From positions 1 to 64,000 of the forward strand of contig WNNJ02003317.1 of the NCBI GenBank assembly GCA_012934845.2: a DNA stretch of 64,000 nucleotides. The letters are read 5' to 3'. This document shows positions 44,150 through 54,435 of this stretch, one piece after another (position 1 is the first letter of the stretch; each line of letters starts with the position of its first letter). The DNA comes from Pomphorhynchus laevis (taxonomy: Eukaryota; Acanthocephala; Palaeacanthocephala; Echinorhynchida; Pomphorhynchidae). The notes beneath the pieces are model-generated. The model made no database searches and was not told the origin of the DNA. It worked only from the letters and a program-made list of their open reading frames with translations. The position numbers and the translations under genes are program-made.

Positions 44150-45480
44150 GATTATTCGGTCTGCCAATCAATTAATGGTGAAATCTCTGAATAGTAAATT
44201 TATGACTCCTAGTGTTAGTTGCAGTCGGCAAGGGAAACAAAAATTTGATGGGACTTATGGGATCTTTCACAGCACACCAAGTGATAAGATCTTTAATTTT
44301 TCGCATATGAGACATGGGTTTCATATTTAAACGCCGTAATCTATCGTGGTAGGATACATCTCCCAAACCTGTAACGCATTTAGATTATCCTCTCATTATT
44401 CTTTCTTTCGGGTGAACCTCACCATTAATTCGTGCATACGACAATTCAGAGCAGTACATTAAAATGCTACCTACGTATGCATTAAACAAATAGGGGAAAT
44501 TGTCGATTGAGTTTTATGAAGCATCTCCTGATTATACCAAATGTTCTAATCGCCCTAGAACAAATCTTATCTGGATTTGTTTTAGTTTTTAAGTTGTTTG
44601 CCACATAAATTCTAAGATCTTTGAAATGATCCACTGTAGGTAATACGATGGATCCTATGTTATAACAGTGATCTAAATATTGTTGCCCAAATGCATATGG
44701 GTGCACTTTGTCACAAATTTTTATCTTATTTACATTTGCCCATTTTAAAAAGAGCGTCAAAATCAGTTTGGAGAATAGATCTATGTAGATCAGATATAAT
44801 CTACCGTCACAACTTAAAACATCCGCGCAGATCAGCAAATGTGACTTAATAATGTCAGATAGATCATTTATGAATATAATAAATAATAATGGGATGATAA
44901 TAGAACCTTTAGAATCACCATTATAATGCTCACCCAGTCAGATAAAAATGTTCCTACTCGTACTGCCGATTTTCGGGCTGATAGAAAAGCAGCATTCCAA
45001 GTGAGCATGTGCGAATTAAACTTGCAAGCTGTAATTTTCGTAACAGTATGGTGTTCAACCTTGCCAAATGTCTTAGCTAAATCAATAAATATAATATCAC
45101 TATCAAAACATTTATCCAAGGACTTGAGCCAGCTGTTACAAGCGATCAAAGGATTCGTAGATGTTAATCGGTGCGAGCGAAAACTATGCTGAGATGTGTG
45201 TAAGGATAAGCTTTTAGTTACATGAGAACGTTATGTCGTAAAATTAAAGGTTCGAAGACTTTGCGGCAAATACGATCACCCTTTTAAAAAATAGAACAAA
45301 CAATGGATTTCTTATAATCGTCTGGGAGAACTTTATAAACAGACTATTCAAAAATTTGAACTAAAAGATGCACAATATTATTAGCAACGTTTTAAAGTAG
45401 GATGGACGAAAGATTATCGGGTCATGCAGGCGAGCATTACTTCAGCCTTAATCATTCATCACGTATTAAATATGCGTTTA
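44150..45480 (-). mobile_element. LINE reverse transcriptase remnant
   Basis: The minus strand reads, from 45480: KVLPDDYKKSIVCSIF and KGDRICRKVFEPLILRH (finger), DKCFDSDIIFIDLAKTFGKV and EHHTV (palm F.DLSKAFD.V.H), AFLSARKSAVRVGTFLSDWV, then VHPYAFGQQYLDH, TVDHFKDLRIYVANNLKTKT and AIRTFGIIRRCFIKLN. The CR1/Jockey-type order is clear. The GVPQGSVLGP box is lost, the YADD box is not evident, and there are several frame changes. The foldback element begins at its 5' edge. Confidence 0.75.
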
Positions 45481-45482
45481 TC

Positions 45483-47270
45483 GGCAACATTTCCGAAAGG
45501 CGGACACAACCAGGCAAGAAAAAAATTATAAGAAACGAAAGACCTTTATTAGACATTTAAAAAACATCTTTCATTTTTTGCAGCATAGTGTGGGTAAATT
45601 TTGAAATTTAAATTATTTTTTTTTAAAAAAAAAATAAAATTTGAATATTTTTCAAGTAAGTGTTCATATTAGTTAAAAATTATCACAATGTTTGCACATT
45701 ATGTATCTACAACACATATAAGTTTTAGCTCGATATGACGTCTATTACGCTTCAGAGAAAATGTTCAATTTTTTGAACTTTAAAATATTTTTTCCTAAAA
45801 AAATCGATATGATAATCCATATTTTTTCATCTCACAACATCGACCATATATCATTTAACATTTACACAAAAACTTATGAATTGATTTATTCAGTATGTTG
45901 AAAAAATTTAAATTTAAATTTTTTAAATTAAAACAAAAATAATAAAATTTTACCATTGCCTTGTTAGTAGTTTGTTTACTGCAATATTATTATAATACGA
46001 TTACGAATCATATATCTACATTATTTTCAAATTTGAGATTGATTTAACATGTATTACGTTGTAAAACGAAATCTAATTTTTTGAAATCAAAATACTTTTT
46101 AAGCACTTTGGTATGATATCCTATCATCATTTTTAACTTATTATTTCCAACTTACAACAAACCAACGTATACATAAAAAATTGGCATCATTACTTTATTA
46201 TCATAAAAATAATTATTTTATTTCTTCAATAATTTGAAAACTGAAATTATAATGTGTTTGAACGATTTTCAGATGGCTGGAATCTTCACGCATTGATCAG
46301 CAGACCGCTACGTGATGACAACGCATGTGTTGAATGGCTCAAAACGATATTTTAAACTGTAATTAAAATATGTAACAGGAAAGAAAAAAAAACAGTTTTT
46401 AATAAATATCAGAGATGTCACTTAATAATTGGTCGAAAAAATCAACGTTATTATGTCTACACCAATGTCTCCACGCGAATTCCGCCAATTTTAAACCAGC
46501 TTTTAAAATTTTAAAAATTGTTAAAAGTAAATTTATCTTTATTCAAGATAATAAAGTAATGATGCCAATTTTTTGTGTATACGTTGATTTGTTGTAAGTT
46601 GGAAATAATAAGTTAAACAATGATGATAGGATATCATACCAAAGTGCTTAAAAAGTATTTTGAAGTTCAAAAAATTAAATTTTGTTTTACAACGTAATAC
46701 ATGTTAAATCAATCTCAAACTTGAAAATAATATAGATATATGATTTGTAATCGTATTATAATAATATTGCAGTAAACAAACTACTAACAAGGCAATGGTA
46801 AAATTTTATTATTTTTGTTTTAATTTAAAAAATTTAAATTTAAATTTTTTCAACATACTGAATAAATCAATTCATAAGTTTTTGTGTAAATGTTAAATGA
46901 TAGATGGTCGATGTTGTGAAATGAAAAAAGTATGGATTATCAGATCGATTTTTTTAGGAAAAATTATTTTTAAGTTCAAAAAATTGAACATTTTATCTGA
47001 AGCGTAATAGACGTCATATCGAGCTAAAACTTATCTGTGGTGTAGATACATAATGTGCTATCATTGTGTGATAATTTTTAACTAATATGAACACTTACTT
47101 GAAAAATATTCAAATTTTAATTTTTTTGAACAAAATTTAATTTTAATTTCAAAATTTACCTACACTATGCTGCAAAAAAATGAAAGATGTTTTTTAAATG
47201 TCTAATAAAGGTCTTTCGTTTTTTATAATTTTTTCTTGCCTAGTTGTGTCCGCCTTTCGGAAATGTTGCC
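45483..47270. mobile_element. Foldback element with about 720-bp inverted arms
   Basis: The left arm 45483-46202 begins GGCAACATTTCCGAAAGGCG. The right arm 46547-47270 ends with the exact complement. The arms match over nearly their whole length, with scattered substitutions (roughly 95%). A 344-bp spacer of no recognisable content separates them. The ends are sharp, so this is a unit and not random palindromicity. No transposase is present; it is likely a non-autonomous DNA transposon with very long terminal inverted repeats. Target duplication unclear (a TAT lies on each side). Confidence 0.85.
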
Positions 47271-47470
47271 CTATAAATTTACCCTCTGTAAAAGTCCTCG
47301 AATAATGAGACACTACCATAGTGTAATCAACATTTGGAATGTACTATCTGAGGAAATTGCTTGTGCCTTCAGCTATTCACATTTTAAATTTCAAGTGAGG
47401 AAGTTGATTCATTATAGTTCGAACCATCAATCATTGTTGAACTACTGATTCGGCTGATTACATTCTATAC
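47230..47470 (+). mobile_element. LINE C-terminal fragment
   Basis: Just outside the right arm the plus strand reads YKFTLCKSPRIMRHYHSVIN, IWNVLSEEIACAFSYSHFKF and QVRKLIH. This is the final IN.WN.L...I....S...FK..L segment of a CR1-like LINE. Its orientation is opposite to the LINE on the left of the foldback, so the two are not halves of one copy. Confidence 0.65.
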
Positions 47471-47624
47471 TTCATTTTTTATTTTTATTTTTTATATCAA
47501 CAGTGAACAGATTGAATAACCATTTGCGGCTTTGTCTTGTACTCAATAGTAATAATAAGCTTTCATCCATACCATATAATATTAAATATAATACATTAAA
47601 TAATGAAATTTTAAAAATTATCAT

Positions 47625-48360
47625 AATATCTGATCAAATAACTGATTCAACGTTTATTTATATTTATGAAATATAAATAAAAATAAAGATAAATAAATAT
47701 ATAAGATTTTATACAATTAATAACAAGTTAACATTTAAAATTGAAATAAAAAATAAAAGTCATAAGGGATTGATGTCATGTTTTACTAGTTTGATAGGCC
47801 GATTATTAATATTTTTATCAAGTAAAAATTTTTAATTGAAATTTAAAATAAAGATCAATTTTTATGAATTGACTAAAAATATATACGACGCATAAGTGTA
47901 AATAATTACTGTAATAACAACTTGCCTTTGAATAGAGGTCGTCAGAAGGAACTACTGTGCTATCAAGTTTCGACCCCTATATAAATAATTATATAAGATA
48001 ACTGAGTCAACTCAGTTATTTTGATCAAATAACTGAGTCAACGTATTTTATACTATATACAAATAAAAATAAAGATAAATAATAAATAATTATATAGTAT
48101 TTTATACAATTAATATTTTTATCAGGTTAAAATTTTTACTTTAAATTTTAAATAAAAGTGAATTATTATAGCATACGATGTATCATAATAACGATATGAG
48201 GTCACCATGATGAACTGCTATGTTATCAGGTTTCGACCCCTCTTCCAAGACCCAGCATAGCAACTGGGACAAATACATGCTAATGATGTATTTCCTTTAA
48301 TGAAATTCGATTATCTAGTGTACCTTGTTCTAATACAAAGCATATTGTATATTATCCATA
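47625..48360 (-). repeat. Two or three PLE tail repeats in tandem, minus orientation
   Basis: The terminal phrase (TGATCAAATAACTGAGTCAA) occurs near 47634 and 48020. The palindromic block occurs near 47935-47985 and 48195-48275 (CTGCTATGTTATCAGGTTTC and CAGCATAGCA). The last copy runs into AAATACATGCTAATGATGTA. The copies are worn to different degrees. Confidence 0.65.
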
Positions 48361-48454
48361 ATAATTTTTCTCTTAAGATTTTAAATTTATTTTTAATATT
48401 ATTGTGTTGATTTATATATTTTACTATTTTCCGTTTTATTATATTTTAAAATTT

Positions 48455-48670
48455 TATTATTCCGATACGTCTTTTATTTATTAGTCAATTAATAAAAATT
48501 GATTTTTATTTTAAATTTCAATTTTTTATTCTAACTTGATATAAATTAAATAAAATCTTAGAACAATTATTTATAATTTATTATTTAATTATTTAATTTT
48601 GATTTAACATAATTATTTTTAAATTTTATAACTTTATTAAGTGCATAGACTCAGTTAGAGTCTATGCATT
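48455..48670 (+). repeat. PLE tail repeat, plus orientation
   Basis: ATTTATTAGTCAATTAATAA, then AATTGATTTTTATTTTAAAT, and the end CATAGACTCAGTTAGAGTCT. It lies head to head with the minus-strand tails before it. Confidence 0.65.
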
Positions 48671-48679
48671 CTTCGAATT

Positions 48680-49840
48680 GAAACTGCCGATTGAACTAAA
48701 TACAGTTTACGATAACCGTAAATTTGTATTTTATGCTCAGTAAAATAATTATATATAATCTAAAACGCATTACTCTAGGGAACTGCTACGTTTGCGTCTC
48801 TAAAGCAAGATTTGCAGCAATACGCAAAAAATAATTTCATTGTAATGACACATTCTGCCCATTGACAATGCAAAGGATCAGGTTGGTAATTATATTATAA
48901 AGTTATCACTAAAAAATATGTAAACTAGTTATATACCTTTATAGTAGAAAATGGAGCATCTAGTGAGAGAGATTAGAACGATATCTAAATACTAAATACT
49001 AATTTGGCATGGGAAAATTTTATAATCGTAAGGAACAGAAGAACAACAGCCGTTATGCACATCTGACTTAATAAAAATCCATATTTTGTCATATCTTTAC
49101 ATAAAATATGAACAATTATTCCGACTACTGAGCAGACTTGTATAATCTAGAAAATCTGCAAGCAGTCTACCCATCTCTCGGAATTTTTGAAGAGCTTACA
49201 TTGCCAAATGTATCTGCCAATCGATTTATATAAACCTTAAAACTTTGATGGCAAAAAATGCGTCGTTACAAAACATCCCTCAAGTTGTGAGAGAAAAAAT
49301 AGATCGAAATTAGCAGTTGCAGGTGAAATACAGAATCAGAAAACGCCGAGTAATACTTACACATGTAAATTTGCATAAAAAGATTTATTCTGAAGATTTA
49401 TTACAATTTTACATTAGACTTTGCAATTGTCTTAATCCTTGCCTTATAAGAAAAAGAACCCGACTTGACATCATCCCTAGAAAATGTTTCTTAGTTTATC
49501 TTGTTCTGTAATCAATGCATGCAATTGTTTCATCTTGAAATTCGCCGAGGAGAAACGCCGAAGGCCGATTGATCATCGTGATCATCAATCTTTATAATAA
49601 AATTGGGTTTTTATTTTTATGAATTCGAATATAAATCTTTTATAATCCTTAATTTTTATCTTTAATTTTAATTTATAGTATAAAATACAGACTTTTCTTA
49701 ATAAGCCTAAGAATGCTCATTGAGCCGTCAAAGCTTTTGCTAACAATAGGCTATTGTATATCATCAATAGCCTATTATGCATAGGCTATTGCTAACATGC
49801 CATCTAGGAAAACACAACTTTTGATGCAAATAATAGCATC
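48680..49840. other. Intergenic sequence, no gene recognised
   Basis: A 64-codon plus-strand frame at 49317-49511 has a normal amino acid mix (IRKRRVILTHVNLHKKIYSE) but no homologue known to me. It may be a decayed coding fragment. At 49725-49800 small repeated AATAGCCTATT/AATAGGCTATT motifs form an imperfect palindrome. Confidence 0.35.
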
Positions 49841-50010
49841 AAAATTAATAAAAATTAGGGGCTGAAATCTGATAAAATAGCAATTCATCCGGATGAACTC
49901 TTTTCATTTTTCTGATACATCGTATTTTATTTATTAGTCAATTCATAAAAATTGATTTTTATTTTAAATTTTAATTATAAATTTTATCGTTATATAAACG
50001 TAAATTGTAA
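49840..50010 (+). repeat. Partial PLE tail repeat
   Basis: ATTAGGGGCTGAAATCTGAT, then the tail phrase ATTTATTAGTCAATTCATAA with its AT tract. It is cut before the terminal phrase. Confidence 0.65.
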
Positions 50011-50269
50011 TTATAATTTGTAAAGAACCCTCGTGTTTTTTCCTTTTATTTTATACCTTAATATATTATTTTTAAATTTTAACAATAAATTTTATCGTTG
50101 TATAAATATTATTACAAGGCGAGAAAAAGGAATATTTATTTGATTACAGAAATCCAATATTTCGACGGCACTACGACACGTCATCTCCAGGGTTGTATAT
50201 ATTAACCTCACAAACTTTTTAACCTAAAAAAGTTCAATTATTGGAAATATTCAAAAAAGTTCAATACTG

Positions 50270-53213
50270 GAAAAATACGTAAGTACTAATGATTTCAATT
50301 TTAGATCTTTTAAATGTAACAGAAAAAATTGTATAGTTTGTGATGTTATAAATAATAATTGTATCGTAAGTAATACGACAAACAAATGTTTTTCATTAAA
50401 TATTAATAATTATTAATTTTTAAAAAAGGGAGAAGTTCGCATCCCAAGGTGTTTACACTTTAAAATGTAAACTGCTTCACGTGATCACGTTTAAGAGACC
50501 AGGTAATGGCCAATAGCTAGGTCGCGTAGCGCGTGGAGTGAAGGTGGTAGATCTTTATAGATCTTGTTCCAGCCTGCAACCGCCTTAAGCAGGGCAGCCC
50601 CCTGTCAGATGCTGCTGGATGGCCCGTTGTAAGTTTAGTCTGAGTCAACTAAACTAGGTGGCGACACCGAAAAAGCAACGTTAAAAATTATGACTTAAAA
50701 GTTACATGTACTCAACCATATTGGAAAAATACGTAATTTTAATTTAGGTAATTTTTATTACGTAATAGATCTTACGTTTTATTTTTAATTTTTCGTAATT
50801 TTTATTTTTAATTTTAGATCTTTTAAATGTAACAGAAAAAATTGTATAGTTTGTGATGTTATAAATAATAATTGTATCGTAAGTAATACGACAAACAAAT
50901 GTTTTTCATTAAATATTAATAATAATTGTAACTGCAATACCGCAGGTGTAGTGTATCTTATACAATGTACATGTGGATTGCAATATATAGGAAAAACATA
51001 TCAAATGTTAAAAACTAGGTTTAGGCAACACATATATAATATACAGCATAATAGTCAAACTATATTTCATAAACATATGAGATTAATAGGACATGATATT
51101 AAAAACTGTAAATTATTTATTTTAGAACATATTATCGAAGAAAACATTTCAATATTAAATCAAAAACTATTAGAAAAAGAAGATTTTTGGATTAAAACGC
51201 TTAATTCCATGTACCCATTAGGATTGAATGACGTGGTACAAGGAATTGGCAGAAGTAGTATAATACATAATAAACAACTATATTATAATAATCCGGTTAA
51301 ACGCAAACCAAGAAGTCATGGTGATAAAAGGAATAGGAAAAATAGAGTTAAAAATATTAAAAAAAATATGTATATAAATGAACAATTAGAAATATAAAAA
51401 CAACTTTTAAGAGATAATAAGCTAAAAGATCTTTATGTAAATATAAGAAGTTTTTCTAAAGATATCATATGTTCAATAAATCAAAAATTAATTAACGACT
51501 ATGATAGGCTAAGTTGTAAAATAGACAGTTATTGTAATACAAAATACTATAATCGTACAATAAATGTAAATAATAACAATAGAAAATATACATTAACCAT
51601 AAACTTCATTAATAAATGTATAGATAACATAAATATAGCCGGACTTTTAAATAATTCTAAAAGTAAAGAAATAATAGGGTCAGATTTAAGTAAATATATT
51701 CCTAAAATAAGGTATAAACTCCTACCACCATTAGGACGAAAAATTTGTAATTATAATAAAGAATTAAAATCAATATGTAACGATAATATTAGAAACATAA
51801 TGGAAACAGAATGCAATTGTAAAAGTCTTAGTTTTGATAAAATAAATGAACATATATGTACCCATAATCTAGAATTAATTGAAAATTGTGAATTAAGAAA
51901 GCTGCTATCAAAAGGGTATAAATATAGATTAAATAATAACAACGACAAAAATAAAATTTACAATTCGTTATATAATAACTTAAATGATTACTTTAGTAAG
52001 CTGATTAATAGTGAAAGCTCGAATATATCTAAGATAGATATTTGGAAAGATTATATATTTGATAAAATTAAAAATAAAATGAAAATAACAAAAAATTATA
52101 AAAGGAAAGATAAAATTAATAAAGATATGTATAAAGAACTTACTAAATTAAAGGATAACTATATAATAACAACTATTGATAAAGCTAGTAATAACTTTGT
52201 CTTCATATGCAAAAAGCTTTATTATGATATACTAATGAAAGAGGTTAATTCTAATGATTTAAATGTAAATCCAACATATGAACGTAGTGAGTTGAGTTTA
52301 GAAACAATTATTACAAGTCACTGTTCTATAATGGATAAAAGGGTATAAAAATTGAATTAATAGAATCCTTAAATATTTTGATACATTGATGGTATATGTG
52401 TATTTAATTCTAATAATGTTTATTCAATTAGTGAACAAATTTATCCAGAAAGCCTTATTCTTAACAAAACAAATATTAATGATAAAGAAGGTGTATATCT
52501 AGATATGAACATTAAATTAACATTAACTAAAACTACTATTAATTTATATCGTAAAGATGACATATTTAAATTTACAAGAAACATATTTTTGCATGAGCAT
52601 TCATGCATACCATATAATATAAAATATAATACATTAAATAATGAAATTTTAAGAATTGCAACAATATGTAATGATATTGGCTTTCTTCAAAATCATTTAA
52701 ATAATTTAATAGATACATATTTTAAACTAGGTTACTATAAAAATAACATCAAGCAGAAAATAGTAAAATATATAAATCAACACAATAATATAAAGAATAA
52801 ATTTAAACTCTTAAGTGGCAAATTTTTATGGATGGATAATAAATAATATACTTTGTATTAGAATAAGATACTAGATAGTTTTATCAGAGGAAATACATCA
52901 TTAGCATGTATTTGGCCCCGCTGCTATGTTGGGTAGAGGAGTTAGGGGCCGAAACCTGATAGCATAGCAGTTCCTCCTGACGACCTCTAATTCTTATTCT
53001 GATACAACGTCTGTTATTTATTAGTCAATTCATAAAAATGGCGTTTATTTAAAATTTCAATTTTTTATTTTAACTTGATTTAAATTATAGAAAATCTAAA
53101 AACAATTATTAATTTTGTTATTTAATTATTAAATTTTGATTTAGCATTATTATGTTTTGTTTTTTATAATTATATAACAATACGTAGACTCAGTTAGCTG
53201 ATTTAATAATGAA
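50270..53213 (+). mobile_element. Penelope-like element with N-terminal GIY-YIG domain, nearly full length
   Basis: Layout: a first short copy of the nuclease start (50270-50420), a leader repeat (50421-50720), then KCNRKNCIVC and the GIY-YIG nuclease (50810-51400), an RT N-terminal region with RYKLLPPLGRKICNY, CNCKSLSF and ENCELRKLLSKGYKYRL (51700-51930), TIDKASNNFVFICKK (about 52180), and the RT end with FLHEHSCIPYNIKYNTLNNE and LLSGKFLWMDNK to the stop at 52846. The tail 52847-53213 has the palindromic block and ends ACGTAGACTCAGTTAGCTGA. Nuclease before reverse transcriptase is the permuted order described for Naiad-type PLEs; classical Penelope has it at the other end. The catalytic core of the RT appears missing between about 52350 and 52500, and there are a few breaks, so it is not active. 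Confidence 0.8.
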
Positions 53214-53449
53214 CTAATAAATTAATAAATTTACTAATAAATATTGAACTGTAAACAGATACGGAAAACATTAACCAGATATTATTTGTAAACTCACTGC
53301 AAATTACAAACTGTATATTTCCACTGTTTGCCATTAACCCAGCACCACCAGTATAGGTCAAATTCTACTAATTATCGTTGATATTTGCTATTCAATAAGA
53401 ACATTATTCTGGGTGGCTCAATACGAATTAGTCACCCAATATCGGCCAC

Positions 53450-53990
53450 ACATCTGCAGGTTCAATCAGGCGCACGATTGAGTATAGTTTTGACAAAATG
53501 TGCTTAAGAAACGTGTCTTTATTCGGAGAGACGTCCTATGCAAAAAAGACTAATCCTAATATGGTCCAAATACAACAGAAGTGTACCTACTAGGCACTCT
53601 TTTAAGAACATACTATACGTCTGTTTCAGGGGCCATCCTGCTCTCTTCAGGGCATTGAATTTATGCAGGTTGAATCCGACAGTTCAGTTCATCGAAATTG
53701 TGAGTGGTTGATTTTCAGTAATGGTGGGAGTGATGAGAGTGCAAATATCTAACTTTTCTTTGTTGCTGATGTGTCATTTGTAAAGAATTGGCTGATGCTA
53801 GAGACAGCATATTTGCAGCCGCGTCTTGAAAACAGGGATGTGGTATCATCAGCATATACCATAATATGTTGATCAGGCAAAGGAGAATTATAAAGATACA
53901 CTGAAGCGGCTAAATTTAAGTTCAAAGAGAGGGGAGTCTTGATGTACAACGGTAATTAGGTGACGTCACAAGGGTCATTTTGGTAGTAGA
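53450..53990 (-). mobile_element. LINE reverse transcriptase fragment with YADD
   Basis: The minus strand reads LPDQHIMVYADDTTSLFSRR, then GCKYAVSSISQFFTNDTSAT. This is the catalytic YADD box and the next helix of a LINE reverse transcriptase. Upstream (GVPQGS) and downstream parts are not recognisable. Confidence 0.65.
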
Positions 53991-53999
53991 AGGGATTTG

Positions 54000-54430
54000 T
54001 ATATATATCCAATATAATACATCTAATATATTTCCATCATATTACAGCAAAAAAGTATAAAATTCACCTTAAAAAAGTTTGAGAAATAATATACATACAC
54101 AGAATAATTGCCGTTTCCGTTCAATGGGACATTTTTTGACGAGTAGAATCTAAAGATAATAATCGTTGCTGAATATCCAATAGTTGCTGAAGATATATTT
54201 ACGACGACATTTACAGAGATTTACGAGGATTTACGTTGTAAAAGATATATTCTGGAGATTAAATCACTAATTACTGTTTATTCGATAATTATCTGCTAAT
54301 TGATGATTATTCGTTCTAATAAACATATACTTAATCATCCCATATGCCTACATATTGATCGATTCATAATTGGTATCTGATGAGTACCGCAAGCGATCAA
54401 TTCATGCCTCTTAAAACAAACAAACAATAA
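54000..54430. other. AT-rich intergenic sequence
   Basis: No gene or repeat recognised. Confidence 0.4.
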
Positions 54431-54435
54431 GAACT

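Noticed and set aside
50283-50309. A 26-base stretch with GTAAGT, TACTAAT and TTTTAG that looks like a perfect micro-intron in the PLE.
   Set aside because: In the copy at 1739-1789 the frame reads straight through it (NYVSTNDFNFRSFKC) and its length is not a multiple of three. It is coding sequence that happens to resemble splice signals.
52905-52995. GAAAC and CTGATGA-like motifs in the PLE tail as a second hammerhead.
   Set aside because: GAAAC precedes CTGATGA by only about 20 bases and the flanking strands cannot form the three required helices in any permutation.
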